64,000 nucleotides of DNA from Deinandra increscens subsp. villosa (GCA_039602395.1 JBCNJP010000017.1:87228264-87292263), one strand, 5' to 3'; numbered from the stretch's first letter, positions 51,551 through 61,220 are shown. Numbers and translations are program-made. Notes: generated from the sequence alone by a model not told the origin.

Positions 51551-52274
51551 CTAGGTTAGAACCCGTATGTTATACGGGTTGAATCAATAAAAGTATATAT
51601 ATAATTAATAATTTATAGAAAGTTAGATGAGTTTAAAGTTTTATTAAAGTTATAATAAACACACTTTGATTGTTAAGTATAAAATCTAAATTATTATCAT
51701 AATATTAAAATGTTATTGCCATTAAAAAAATTGTTATCTTGGTATATATTAGAAAACTTACAATTCTTTTTGTCATGATATTTAAAATTTCCATATTGGA
51801 TGAACATGGATCATTTGATATGGTAGAAAAATTATTCAATTCTGGATATTATGAACATGATTTTTGTTGTTTATGAATTTTTCTATAAATATTATCATCT
51901 ACACTGTTGATTGAATTTCTAAAATAATATTAGGCATTTATTAATTAAAATATTAAATATGTTTTGCTTAATTATATTTGAAAACACACTAAATAAATAT
52001 TAAGTTTTTTAAATATTTATAAAAATGAAAATAATAATCGTTTAAAAATAATTTTAAATAAAAATACGATGTCAATTAATATATAATTGTCATAATTACA
52101 TAAATATAAATAAATAAAAATATATCATAATTATAAAATAGGAAATAATTTCCAATCAAATATAATTTATTAGGGATTAGATTAGGGATTAGATTTAGGA
52201 GGGAAAACTTTTGTGAGAATGAATCTAGTGTTGACATGTGTCAACAATTGTAATTGTTTATTAGAGTCGGTAGA
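51551..52274 (-). mobile_element. Non-autonomous Helitron, 724 bp
   Basis: The minus strand begins A/TCTACCGACTCTAATAAAC at 52274 and ends with the hairpin ACCCGTAT-AAC-ATACGGGT, then TCTAACCTAG at 51551, followed by T. The 5' TC, 3' hairpin, CTAG end and A/T insertion site are all canonical. The inside is AT-rich and non-coding. Confidence 0.9.
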
Positions 52275-52362
52275 TTTTCTGTTAAACACATTATTCGCAA
52301 CTATCGATTAAAATAACATATTTTATTTACAATTTTGTGTATTTAAGGGTGATTAATACTAA

Positions 52363-52830
52363 TTAAAGTGCACTTTTACACCATTCATCGGATGTTCCTT
52401 TAGACATGCATAAAAATTTATCATATTCATCAGGAACATTACCGTCAGTTGATGAATAGCAGACGTGCATTTTTATAAAGGTGTGACACTTACCCGCTTC
52501 CTCGAGACGTGCTACAAACCACAGGAAGTTTTGTTCAATATTGTTTACAATACTTGTAAACAATCATTTCGACATCCGAAATCTTTCTTTGAAAATGCCC
52601 TCGTGGTAACGAGGTTTATCGGAAACATATAACTCCAACTGTTGATGACCATCAACACGGTTACGAAATATACTAGTCCTTCTTGAACGAGCCTTATCTT
52701 CAAGTGTTGATCGAATCCTGAATCGTTATAATAATAAACTGTTAACACATAATAAATATTAACTGTTAACACATAATAAATATTACCTGTGGTTATCTGA
52801 TTGAGATCAACAGCAGTCAGATTATCCATC
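52363..52830 (-). pseudogene. PIF/Harbinger transposase, N-terminal part
   Basis: On the minus strand: RSRRTSIFRNRVDGHQQL, then YHEGIFKERFRMSK, a short frame change, FLWFVARLEEAGKCHTF, and DGNVPDEYDKFLCMSKGTS followed by DEWCKSAL. The RNR..HQQL and F..RFRMSK blocks match the N-terminal region of plant PIF/Harbinger transposases. A possible first exon (MDNLTAVDLNQITTG, 52829-52785) is followed by GTAATATTT and an AACAG acceptor, suggesting a small intron. The last residues would continue directly into NAYIIFF at 50118. Confidence 0.75.
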
Positions 52831-53068
52831 CTGTGAGTTAACTTGGTTCCCGTTTAGGGTTTATGATGATGATGGGAATCGCAAAGGGTCTACGAAAATA
52901 AGAGAGAGAGAGAGAGAGAGAGGGACGAATTATTGAGAGGTGATTAACCTCAAACTCTCTAATACATGCCCTATATATACACGCAAGCGGAAACCCTAAT
53001 TCTATCATTAAGGGCAATTACGTCCATTAAATAAATGTCTGATAGGGTTAATTAGGTAATTGATCATT

Positions 53069-53338
53069 TAAGATAAATGATTAAAGGCTATTTAATATAT
53101 TTATATTATATATATATATAAGAAGGGTAAGGATCTTGTGAAAACAATTTTTTTTTTGCGAAAATGCGAAAAGAATACATTTTTTATAAGGAGGGGCGTA
53201 AATTGTAATTTACCTATTCTACCTTCTAAAAATCATGGAGGGGTAGAATTGGAATTTTGAAAAGCTGAAGAGTAACCCCTTTTTCAAGCCCTAACTCACG
53301 TAAGATAAATGATTAAAGGCCATTTAATATATTTATAT

Positions 53339-53350
<12 letters not shown>
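53069..53350. repeat. Duplicated 47-bp LTR segment flanking a small insertion
   Basis: AAGATAAATGATTAAAGGCT + ATTTAATATATTTATATTAT at 53069-53115 recurs, with one main change, at 53303-53349. The 180 bp between (53121-53302) includes TCTTGTGAAAACAATTTTTT. It is too long for a normal target duplication; a local tandem duplication with insertion is likely. Confidence 0.75.
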
Positions 53351-53403
<53 letters not shown>

Positions 53404-53880
53404 AAGGGTTCCGTGTAGACCCCTTAAATTTTGTAGACCCCGTAGACCCCTATAAAACTCAATAAAAATAAAACTCAGTGTTGTAAATTTGGTTTTTTTT
53501 ATTACGATAAGCTTTTAAGAACCAAATAAATAAATAAATAAATTAAAAAAAAACAAAAAACATTAAAAATCGAACATTTTAAGACAATGAGTTTTAAAAT
53601 AATGAGTTTTAAACGCAACACTGAGTTTTATTGAGTTTATTGAGTTTTAAACTCATTGATTTTTAAAACTCATTGTCTTAAAATGTTCAATTTTTAATGT
53701 TTTTCGTTTTTCTTTTTTTTTTAATTGTCTTTTTTTGTTCTTAAAAGCTTATCGCAAATAAAAAAAAACTAAATTAACAAAACTGAGTTTTATTTTTAGT
53801 GAGTTTTAATGAGTTTTATTGAGTTTTATAAGGGGTCTACGGGGTCTACAAAAAATAAGGGGTCTACACGGATCTTTTAC

Positions 53881-53937
<57 letters not shown>
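53341..53937. repeat. (TA)n tracts on both sides of a foldback MITE
   Basis: TA runs at about 53347-53400 and 53884-53937 bracket the MITE, as expected if it inserted within one TA microsatellite. Confidence 0.9.
53401..53880. mobile_element. Foldback MITE, about 480 bp, nearly all inverted repeat
   Basis: The left arm CCGTGTAGACCCCTTAAAT, then TTGTAGACCCCGTAGACCCC and TATAAAACTCAATAAAA, is mirrored at the right end. The match extends inward via AAGCTTTTAAGAAC-type and CATTTTAAGACAATGAGTTT blocks almost to the centre. Transcription across it would give a hairpin RNA with arms of over 200 bp. It encodes no protein. Confidence 0.88.
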
Positions 53938-53939
<2 letters not shown>

Positions 53940-53989
53940 TTATTTATACGAAATACATATATATATTCTAAGCAAATGTATGTCTAACA

Positions 53990-54310
53990 TTCTCCCACTT
54001 GGCTCGAGCAATCATTTATAATGAGTTATTAGCTAAGTCTGATCAGAATTTAATACTCATTTCAATTTTAAACCAAAATTGCAGCAGAAAAATACAGTCA
54101 TAGAATTGATTATCCAACTCAAGACCCCTATTAATCATACTACAACCCCCAAATTTAAAATTCAACTTAAATTCAGAATCAATCACAAAAATAAGCCCTT
54201 AACGTTGATTTATAATAAAATATGTCTATATGTCAATAATGCATGCATAACATATTCAGAGACAAAATCAAACGGAGAGGAAATTAAATTAAAATAAGAA
54301 GTACGATATG
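53990..54310 (-). other. Polypurine tract and 3' untranslated stretch of the Tork-like element
   Basis: TTCTCCCACTTGG at 53990-54002 is the polypurine tract read on the minus strand. The rest, up to the RNase H stop at 54311, is AT-rich and non-coding. Confidence 0.75.
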
Positions 54311-56422
54311 CTAGATAAGGTCTTTAGTAAAGCCCATCCTCGAAACAAGTTCTTCGAATACTTTAGGTGGGAGACCCTTAGTCATCGGATCCGCAAGCAT
54401 ATCCTTAGTACTTATATACTCAATACAAAGAACATTTTTCTCAACTCGTTCACGAACGAACAAATACTTTGTATCGAGATATAGTCCAGCGCCAGTCGAG
54501 CTGTTACTGTTCGAGAAAGTAACGGCAACTGAATTATCACAATAAAGCTTCAATGGTCTAGAAATGGAATTAACAACTTTGAGTCCAGTAATCAGATTTC
54601 TGAGCAACATTCCATGACAGGTTGCGTTGTAAACAGCAATGTACTCTGCCATCATAGTGGATGTTGAAGTTAGCTGTTGTTTATGACTCTTCCACGAAAT
54701 GGGCCCGCCTGCTAACATAAAGATGTATCCCGAGGTGGATTTCTTATCATCCTTGCATTTAGCAAAATCGGAATCGGAATATCCAACTAGTTCTAGATTA
54801 TCACTTCTTCTGTAGGTCAGTTTATAGTCTCTCGTCCCATTCAGATATCTAAGAACCTTCTTAGCTGCTGTCCAGTGATCATGGCCATGATTAGTTTGAT
54901 AACGGCCTAACATGCCAGCAATGTAAGCAATATCTGGACGAGTACAAACTTGAGCATACATGAGACTCCCAGCTACAAATGCATAAGGTATCATTCTCAT
55001 TTGCTCCTTTTCTTCATCTGTTTTCGGACATTGGAAAGAGCCGAAGACATCTCCTTTAACTACAGGAGGTTTAGAAGGGGAACTGTGTTGCATGTTATAT
55101 CGAGCGAGGACGCGCTCAATGTAGGCCTTTTGGGACAAGCCTAAGATCCCTTTGGCTCTATCTTGGTGTATTTCGATGCCTATAACGTAAGAAGCTTCTC
55201 CGAGATCCATCATGTCAAAGTTGAGCGAAAGTAATCGCTTTGACTCATGCAACATATCTAAACTATTACTTGCCAAGAGAATGTCATCTACGTACAGGAC
55301 AAGTATAGTGAAATTGCTCCCACTCATCTTAAGAAAGGTGCATTGGTCCACTTGATTCTTCAGGAAACCTTGCTTTTTCATGACTTCATCAAACTTTAGA
55401 TACCACTGACGCGATGCTTGTTTCAACCCGTATATAGATTTCTTTAACTTGCAGACTAAATGTTCTTGACCTTCTAGTTTAAACCCATCAGGTTGTGTCA
55501 TGAACACTTCTTCATACAAGTCACCGTTCAGGAAAGTAGTTTTAACGTCCATTTGATGTAGCTCTAAATCAAAATGAGCTACTAGGGCCGCAACAATCCT
55601 TAAGGAATCCTTTCGAGAGACAGGGGAAAAAGTCTCTTGATAATCAATTCCCTCTTTCTGAGCGTAGCCTTTTGCAACCAATCTCGCTTTGTAGCGTTCA
55701 ACGTTTCCTTGAGGATCTAGTTTGGTTTTGAAGACCCATTTACATCCTACGGGTTTTGCACTGTTGGGTAATTCAACTAAATCCCAAACGTCATTTTTCT
55801 TCATGGATTCAAGCTCATCAAGCATAGCTTTATTCCATTCAGAAGACTGATCACTGTTCATGGCTTCTTTATAAGAGGTAGGATCAATAAACTTTCCACC
55901 ATCTGATTCAATTTCAGCCAGGTAAGTTACATAATCATCAAAGTTAGTAGGCTTTCTAACCCTAAGTGACCTCCTGGTTTGAACAACGGGTTCAGCGGGT
56001 GCAGCATTGTTTTGTGGTTGTTCGTTTGAAGTGTCTTCATTTCCTGGTGAGGGAGGTGGTGTGGGTGCAGTGTCGGCAACGGAGGTGTGTACAAGAGGAG
56101 TAATCGGAGTGATGGTAAGCGACGAGTCCCCCCCCCCCCCCGCGTCTTGTACTTCTCGCAAATCATCGAAAGAATTTTCACTGCTCCCACTGATGTTATG
56201 ATCTTCAAGGAACACGACATTTCTTGTTTCTACTATACGAGTGACATGGGAAGGACAATAAAACCGATGACCCTTTGAGTGTTCGGGATAACCGATGAAG
56301 TTACAGGTTACGGTTTTCATATCAAGTTTCTTTAAGAAGGGATTATAGAGTTTGGCCTCAGCAAGACAACCCCATACTTTCATATATCTTAGACTCGGTT
56401 TCTCTTCCTGTCCAGAGTTCAT
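54311..56422 (-). CDS. Copia integrase C-terminus, reverse transcriptase and RNase H (open frame)
   Basis: A 703-codon open frame on the minus strand. The start is the integrase tail (SLRYMKVWGCLAEAKLYNP, GYPEHSKGHRFYCPSH). A linker contains a glycine run coded by 14 C/G (56128-56141) and SLRVRKPTNFDDYV. The RT has GCKWVFKTKLDPQGN, YKARLVAKGYAQKEG, MDVKTTFLNGDLYEEVFM, SIYGLKQASRQW and the catalytic LVLYVDDILLASN (about residue 377). RNase H has YSDSDFAKCKDDKKSTSGY, TSTSTMMAEYIAVY, YCDNSVAVTFSN and MLADPMTKGLPPKVF. All catalytic residues are present. The frame is separated from protease-integrase by a shift near 56480, so the full polyprotein is broken once. Confidence 0.93.
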   Translation of the reverse strand: MNSGQEEKPSLRYMKVWGCLAEAKLYNPFLKKLDMKTVTCNFIGYPEHSKGHRFYCPSHVTRIVETRNVVFLEDHNISGSSENSFDDLREVQDAGGGGDSSLTITPITPLVHTSVADTAPTPPPSPGNEDTSNEQPQNNAAPAEPVVQTRRSLRVRKPTNFDDYVTYLAEIESDGGKFIDPTSYKEAMNSDQSSEWNKAMLDELESMKKNDVWDLVELPNSAKPVGCKWVFKTKLDPQGNVERYKARLVAKGYAQKEGIDYQETFSPVSRKDSLRIVAALVAHFDLELHQMDVKTTFLNGDLYEEVFMTQPDGFKLEGQEHLVCKLKKSIYGLKQASRQWYLKFDEVMKKQGFLKNQVDQCTFLKMSGSNFTILVLYVDDILLASNSLDMLHESKRLLSLNFDMMDLGEASYVIGIEIHQDRAKGILGLSQKAYIERVLARYNMQHSSPSKPPVVKGDVFGSFQCPKTDEEKEQMRMIPYAFVAGSLMYAQVCTRPDIAYIAGMLGRYQTNHGHDHWTAAKKVLRYLNGTRDYKLTYRRSDNLELVGYSDSDFAKCKDDKKSTSGYIFMLAGGPISWKSHKQQLTSTSTMMAEYIAVYNATCHGMLLRNLITGLKVVNSISRPLKLYCDNSVAVTFSNSNSSTGAGLYLDTKYLFVRERVEKNVLCIEYISTKDMLADPMTKGLPPKVFEELVSRMGFTKDLI

Positions 56423-56454
56423 AAGGAGTTTTAGGGACAGATTTTGAGGGAACT

Positions 56455-57693
56455 CTATTGAGTATATGAACGGCTGCTTTCAAGGCCTCGGTCCAGAAGG
56501 AATAGAGGTAATCCTGAGTTGGCTAACATACTTCGTACCATGTTCATTAAGGTTCTGTTTCTCCTTTCAGCAACACCATTCTGTTGAGGAGTACCAGGCA
56601 TGGTATATTGGTTCACGATCCCTTGGCTTTTGCAAAACTCATAAAATGGACCAGGGGCCTGACCCAAATCCGTATGTCTACCATAATACTCACCTCCTCT
56701 ATCTGATCTGACAACTTTTATTTGAAGACTGCATTGTTTTTCAACTTCAGTTTTATAGTCTTTAAAAGTTGTTAGTGATTCAGATTTTTCTTTGATGAGA
56801 TACAAATACATATAACGAGAATAATCATCTATGAAAGTGATAAATGAGTTATGTCCTGTAATTCCAGTGGTAGTGTAGGGGCCACTAATATCAGTATGAA
56901 TAATTTCTAATAATCTAGAACTTCTAGTGGCGCCCTTTTTATTAGTTGATGTCATTTTGCCTTTAATGCATTCGACACATGTTCCAAAATCATTGAAGTC
57001 AAGAGATGGTAAAATTTCATCTTTCACGAGTTTCGATAAACGATCACGTGAGATATGGCCTAAACGTTGATGCCATAACATAGATGAAGTTTCTAAGTCT
57101 CTTTTGGGTTTTCTCTTTGTTGATGGTTTATTAATGTTATATGACAACAAAGAATTAGAGAAAACATCATCCAGTTCTAATCTATAAAGACCACCATCCA
57201 GATAACCAAAACCAAATACTTGAGAATTAAAATAGATAGTAAGTTTGCCATGACCATGAGAAACATCAAAACCGTCCATGTCTAACTTTGGTCCTGATAC
57301 AAGATTCCGAGTAATCTCAGGAATATATAAGGTATCATAAAGTTTGATACATAAACCAGTTTTCATTATTAAATTTAAGGTTCCCACAGCTTTAACGGCC
57401 AAATCCTTTCCATTCCCCAGCTTAAGTGTTCTTTGGTTTCTTTCCAGCTTCTGGATTGTATGGAAGCCCTGAGTAGAATTAGTTACATGAACCATAGAAC
57501 CAGAATCAAACCACCATGAATTAGTTGGAACATTTAAATTAAAGGACTCAGTTATCATATTTAGATGATTACCTTTCTTAGCCAGCCACTCCTTGAAACC
57601 TTTGCAGTCCTTTTGTTTATGTCCAAGCTTGCGACAGAACTTACAGTAAGGTTTATTCTTGGGGGTTTTTAGAGCTGGATGTCGTATCTTCAT
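56455..57693 (-). CDS. Copia nucleocapsid knuckle, protease and integrase (open frame)
   Basis: A 412-codon minus-strand frame. Knuckle: CKFCRKLGHKQKDC (residues 17-30). Protease: SWWFDSGSMVHVT with the catalytic DSG near residue 64, then ITRNLVSGPKLD. Integrase: zinc-binding LWHQRLGHISRDRLSKL and CVECIKGK; core HTDISGPY (D), VVRSDRGGEYYG (D) and QQNGVAERRNRTLMNM (E). It ends in a shifted tail (LDRGLESSRSYTQ) where related elements continue to the next frame. The start codon used here is inside the polyprotein; the gag tail continues upstream in another frame. Confidence 0.92.
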   Translation of the reverse strand: MKIRHPALKTPKNKPYCKFCRKLGHKQKDCKGFKEWLAKKGNHLNMITESFNLNVPTNSWWFDSGSMVHVTNSTQGFHTIQKLERNQRTLKLGNGKDLAVKAVGTLNLIMKTGLCIKLYDTLYIPEITRNLVSGPKLDMDGFDVSHGHGKLTIYFNSQVFGFGYLDGGLYRLELDDVFSNSLLSYNINKPSTKRKPKRDLETSSMLWHQRLGHISRDRLSKLVKDEILPSLDFNDFGTCVECIKGKMTSTNKKGATRSSRLLEIIHTDISGPYTTTGITGHNSFITFIDDYSRYMYLYLIKEKSESLTTFKDYKTEVEKQCSLQIKVVRSDRGGEYYGRHTDLGQAPGPFYEFCKSQGIVNQYTMPGTPQQNGVAERRNRTLMNMVRSMLANSGLPLFLLDRGLESSRSYTQ

Positions 57694-57815
57694 CCTTCTT
57701 CTGAGCCTTAGGATACTCCCTTTGTGGAAACTTGCCCTTCCTCTTGTTGTTGGAGTTAGCAGTCACGAGGTAAGCAACTTCTGGTTTGTCAAGCTTTTGA
57801 CATTCTTCCTCTTTG
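57694..57815 (-). pseudogene. Copia gag C-terminal tail
   Basis: On the minus strand: FEALEVFKEEECQKLDKPEV, then AYLVTANSNNKRKGKFPQ and YPKAQKKDEDTTSSS, joining the knuckle frame after a one-base shift near 57690. This basic, serine-rich stretch normally precedes the zinc knuckle in Tork-type gag. The rest of gag is replaced by family Y-like sequence. Confidence 0.7.
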
Positions 57816-57816
57816 A

Positions 57817-57905
57817 AGACTTCTAGTGCTTCAAAGTTGATACTCTACTTGTTTACTTTATAAGCTTAGTTAGCTTTAAGTTTTACACACAGTTCTCGAT
57901 CAACT
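57817..57905 (+). repeat. Copy of family Y leader segment left of the LTR
   Basis: The ~60 bases from 57817 (TTTGAAGACTTCTAGTGCTT on) recur at 58143-58202 with three changes, thus bracketing the LTR and PBS. Its origin is unclear. Confidence 0.7.
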
Positions 57906-58112
57906 TGTAATAGTGTAAACTTGAGTTAATGCAAATAGTGCCGAGTATTTCTTACTTCGTTGTTACTATCCTTATGCAATCAAACACTTACATTACACAA
58001 GAGAACTAAAATTTGCTTAAGTAAAGTGAAATATAACTTTAATTCCGCAGGGTTATATTTACAAGTAGAGGGTTTCTTGTTAAGTTAAACACTAATTAAC
58101 ACCGATCCTACA
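57906..58112 (+). repeat. Family Y 5' LTR (207 bp)
   Basis: TGTAATAGTGTAAACTTGAG to CACCGATCCTACA, followed by AG and the PBS. It is unusually short for SIRE-type elements. A homologous LTR lies at 25218-25432 on the minus strand. Confidence 0.83.
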
Positions 58113-58114
58113 AG

Positions 58115-58126
58115 TGGTATCAGAGC
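58115..58126 (+). promoter_or_regulatory. Primer binding site of family Y element
   Basis: TGGTATCAGAGC, complementary to initiator-Met tRNA, two bases after the LTR end. Confidence 0.92.
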
Positions 58127-58225
58127 TTTGGCTCCCACTTTGAAGACTTTTAGTGCTTCAAAGTTGATACTCTACTTGTTTACTTTACAAGCTTTGTTGT
58201 TTTTGTCTTTCAAAAGTTTTTCAAA

Positions 58226-59626
58226 ATGAATGAACTCAGTTTGGGATCTTCAAACGGTAGCGCTAACAAACCGCCAATGTTCACTCCTGATGACTTTGGT
58301 ACCTGGAAACTCAGGATGGAAGGTTTTGTTAGGATCTTAGATCGCCGTATATGGAAGTCCTTGACTGAAGGTCCTTATTCTCCCACAGTTCCATCAGCTG
58401 ATGACCCTGAAGTCAAGATACCAAAACCTTTAGAAAAATATGTTGAATCTGACTATGCTGCTCTCGAATTTGACTATAAAGCATATTGGACTCTACAGGC
58501 TGCACTTCCCAACTCCATTTTAAGTGGGTTTAAGGGTTACAAAACTGCACATAGCCTGTGGAATGCTTTGAGTGAAATGTATGAAGGAACCAGTGAAGTT
58601 AAGGAAAACAAGAAAGATGTTTTAAAACAGAAATATGAGAACTTTACTTACAAATCTGGTGAATCTATGACTAACCAGTACCTGAGATTTGTTTCTTTAC
58701 TTGATGAACTGCAAAAAGTAGATGTAAAACTAGATCAGGTTGATGTAAACAGAAAGTTTTTACGTTCTCTGCCTTCTGTGTGGACAGTTTACACTGTAAG
58801 CATCAGAGAATGTAAAAATTTGAAAAAGATGAGGCTTAGTGAACTTCATGGCATACTCAGTGCTTATGAAATGGAATTAAATCTTAAGCAAAACTCACCT
58901 TCTGAATCAACTCAGCTGTTTTCAACTGCTCTAGTAACTACTGATTTTCATAACCAAAGATCTTCAAATTCATCTTCTTACCAGTCACCTATAGTCAGTT
59001 TCCCTGAGACACCAAGGTGTCAAGAGAGCTTTTCAAACTCGTTTGATAACTCTCACAATGCTTATGTAGCAACTGACTCATACCAAGGCTTCATTCGTGA
59101 AGACTTAGAATGTATAGGTGCTGATGACTTAGAAGAAATGGATATTTTGACCCAACTTGCTATGGTGTCTGTTAGAGCCCAAAGATTCTACAAAAGAACT
59201 GGTAGAACTTACAAAGGAGCAAAAGGTGCTCACATTGGCTTAGACAAAAGCAAGGTGAAATGCTACAACTGTCACCAACTTGGTCACTTTGCAAGAGAGT
59301 GCCCACAACCAAGAAGGGAAGGACAGAATCAAGGTCAAACTCAGATGAAGAATCATGGTGGAAACAACCACAACAATTCAAGCAACAACTCTGCTCATAG
59401 TTCAGGACAACAACCCACCCCACCAAAACCAGCCGGAAGTCAAAACCATCAGAATGTGGTTGCTGCTGTGGCAAACCAAACTGAATGTGTCGAATGGGGA
59501 GACTTCCTAGCTGAGTTTGAACCAATCAATCATGCTTTGATGGCCAAACAAGATTCCCCTTCTGATCAGGTAAATTCAATTCCTGAAAAAGTTTTAGAAA
59601 AACTTATGCAGCTCTGCTTGCATTGA
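58226..59626 (+). CDS. Family Y Gag, N-terminal open part
   Basis: A 466-codon frame from MNELSLGSSNGSANKPPMF. The capsid-like domain (about 15-235) includes DDFGTWKLRMEGFVRIL, FDYKAYWTLQAALPNSIL, HSLWNALSEMYEGTSEV, KENKKDVLKQKYENFTY and FLRSLPSVWTVYTVSI. A CCHC knuckle lies at about 346 (CYNCHQLGHFARECPQ), followed by an Asn/Ser/His-rich stretch. It stops at 59624 after a shift; homologous family X gag runs on for another 600 residues. The ATG lies 114 bp after the PBS and is the first in the leader region. The protein would build the virus-like particle. Confidence 0.9.
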   Translation: MNELSLGSSNGSANKPPMFTPDDFGTWKLRMEGFVRILDRRIWKSLTEGPYSPTVPSADDPEVKIPKPLEKYVESDYAALEFDYKAYWTLQAALPNSILSGFKGYKTAHSLWNALSEMYEGTSEVKENKKDVLKQKYENFTYKSGESMTNQYLRFVSLLDELQKVDVKLDQVDVNRKFLRSLPSVWTVYTVSIRECKNLKKMRLSELHGILSAYEMELNLKQNSPSESTQLFSTALVTTDFHNQRSSNSSSYQSPIVSFPETPRCQESFSNSFDNSHNAYVATDSYQGFIREDLECIGADDLEEMDILTQLAMVSVRAQRFYKRTGRTYKGAKGAHIGLDKSKVKCYNCHQLGHFARECPQPRREGQNQGQTQMKNHGGNNHNNSSNNSAHSSGQQPTPPKPAGSQNHQNVVAAVANQTECVEWGDFLAEFEPINHALMAKQDSPSDQVNSIPEKVLEKLMQLCLH

Positions 59627-61207
59627 ACAAGTGACAAAGTACAGAAATCACAACACAGACCTGATTGATGAAGTTTCAAATTTAAATGAGTTAAAGGAAT
59701 GCTTTAAGAAAACTGAGTCATCTTACATTGCTAAGATTGACAATTTAAACAAAGAATTTGAACAGTTAAAGCAAACCAACTCAATTCTTGAAACACAACT
59801 GGATGATTTGTTGTCAAAACTTAAAAAATCAAGAGAAAGAAACCAAAGATGCTAAGGCTGAGGTTGATGTTCTTGAGATAAAACTGAAAGATGCTTTGTT
59901 CACTTGTGATAAGTTTCAAACTGCAAATAAGAAGGCTGAGAAATTATGGATGGGAGGGATGTATGGTAAAACTGGTGTTGGCTACAACAATGTTGAGCCA
60001 CCAATTGAATACTCACCTGCAATTGAACCAATCAAAGCTTTGAAAACAGAATGCAAAATTAGTCTCACTGTTGATGACACCTCATCACAGTCAAGCATTG
60101 AAAAATCTGTTGAAACAAAGAAGCCTGAAGTCACTGATGCAAGCACATCTGCATCAGTTGACCAATCAAGAATTTTGAAACCATCAATTGCTGTGCCACC
60201 CCCAACTATCTATGAATCAAAGGATTCAAAAGTTGGAGGAAAACAACCTGAACAACCAAAGGGAAGTCAAACTCAAAGACTTGGTCAATTAAATTACAAG
60301 AAAATAACCAAAAATGAGTCTCCCAGGAAAAATGAGTTTTATGAAGCCAGAAGTCTTGAGTGTGTATTTTGTGGTGAAAAAGGGCACCTTGCTGCCATGT
60401 GTTTGTTCAATCCATTGAGTAAAGTCCAACATCTTTCAAAACCAAAACTTGCTCAAAAACCAAAAACTGATTTTCAAAAGAAGCTCACAGGTAGAATCTC
60501 ACCTGTGAAAAGCCAAACAATGAAGTATTTTGGATCTGAGTCTAACAGGATTTTGGTTGGAAATGAAAGAAATGGAAGTTTTTCTGTTTTAAAGCAAAAT
60601 CGTTTTCCGGCTGAAGTTCAAGCGGAACAACTTTCGCTCGAACTCTAGTTCAACCGGAAAACAGAAAACAACCCAGATCAGCTACTGCTCCCAAGCAGAG
60701 ACCAAAAGTACATTTTGCTGAGGGGTTTGAACTTTTTGAAAGTCAAGGAAGAAGAAATCCCTCAAGAGGAAAGACCACCTCAAGGGAAAGTTTTTCAAAA
60801 GGCAAGAAATCTAACCAACCGGAACTTGTTGCTAGTTCAAGTGGAAGTTACTGTGTTCCACTTCAGGGTGAAACAAAACAACTCTTTCACAAAGGTTTTC
60901 ACAATCACCTGAAAGAACTAGATTGGTCAATCAAGCTCACTGTTCATCTAGTGAAATACCAAAGAAAGTGACCAATAAACAAAGAAAATTCTGGGAATAC
61001 CGTGAGAGAAAAATTGCTGAAAGGAAAAACAGCAAAAGTGAGAGATTCAGTCAAACAAGCACTCCCTATGAGAGCTTGAACCTTGATAATGATGATCTGC
61101 TTACTGATGCTCCAGTTGTGAATACTTTAGTACTCAAGGAGTACAAGTATAATGATGCTTATGGCAGACCCAAGACCACTCAGGCTTGGGTCCCCTATAG
61201 AAACTGA
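59627..61207 (+). pseudogene. Family Y Gag, coiled coil and second knuckle, frameshifted
   Basis: Three frames in succession: 59631-59840 (coiled coil NLNKEFEQLKQTNSILETQL), 59830-60648 (VDVLEIKLKDALFTCD, LWMGGMYGKTGVGYNNVE, and the second CCHC ECVFCGEKGHLAAMC at about 60358-60402), and, after a TAG at 60646, a lysine-rich part ending with QAWVPYRN at 61207. Compared with the uninterrupted family X gag, at least three frame changes are needed. TTCAAGCGGAA/TTCAACCGGAA phrases occur at 60617-60660. Confidence 0.82.
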
Positions 61208-61220
61208 TCAATTCTGATAT

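Larger units (their letters stand above)
50121..52362. other. Insertion block within the transposase; mostly unrecognised
   Basis: This 2.24-kb stretch separates the two transposase parts. It contains a 14-base G run (50651-50664), a SINE (51273-51435) and a Helitron (51551-52274). The part 50121-51255 is non-coding and matches nothing I recognise. The edges (GTGATGTTAATAACGG left, GTGATTAATACTAATT right) share GTGATNNTAAT, which could be a degenerate direct repeat. Confidence 0.5.
49025..52830 (-). mobile_element. PIF/Harbinger element, split by a 2.2-kb insertion block
   Basis: Transposase C-terminal blocks lie at 49291-50120 and the N-terminal blocks at 52363-52740, both minus strand. They would be contiguous if 50121-52362 were removed. 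The left end GGGGGGTGTATGGTCCATTC near 49025 resembles a Harbinger terminal repeat. The right end was lost where a copia LTR begins at 52832. Confidence 0.72.
52832..53989 (-). repeat. 3' LTR of the Tork-like element with nested MITEs
   Basis: On the minus strand it starts TGTTAGACATACATTTGC after the PPT and ends CAAGTTAACTCACA. A TATA-like TGTATATATAGG lies at about 52980, and an (AG)n run at 52903-52924. Removing the foldback MITE (53401-53880) and a second insertion (53121-53302) leaves a core LTR of roughly 0.5 kb. Confidence 0.72.
52832..57815 (-). mobile_element. Ty1/copia element, Tork/Tnt1-like, 3' LTR to gag tail, minus strand
   Basis: 3' LTR (52832-53989), PPT (minus-strand AAGTGGGAGA at about 54000-53990), RNase H, RT, integrase, protease and the zinc-knuckle end of gag are all present in order on the minus strand. 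The N-terminal part of gag, the PBS and the 5' LTR are missing because family Y sequence starts at about 57816. The left LTR end TGTGAGTTAAC sits in the PIF/Harbinger element. Confidence 0.9.

Noticed and set aside
52903..52924. (AG)n run as a GAGA regulatory site
   Set aside because: It is a plain microsatellite in an LTR. No supporting context.
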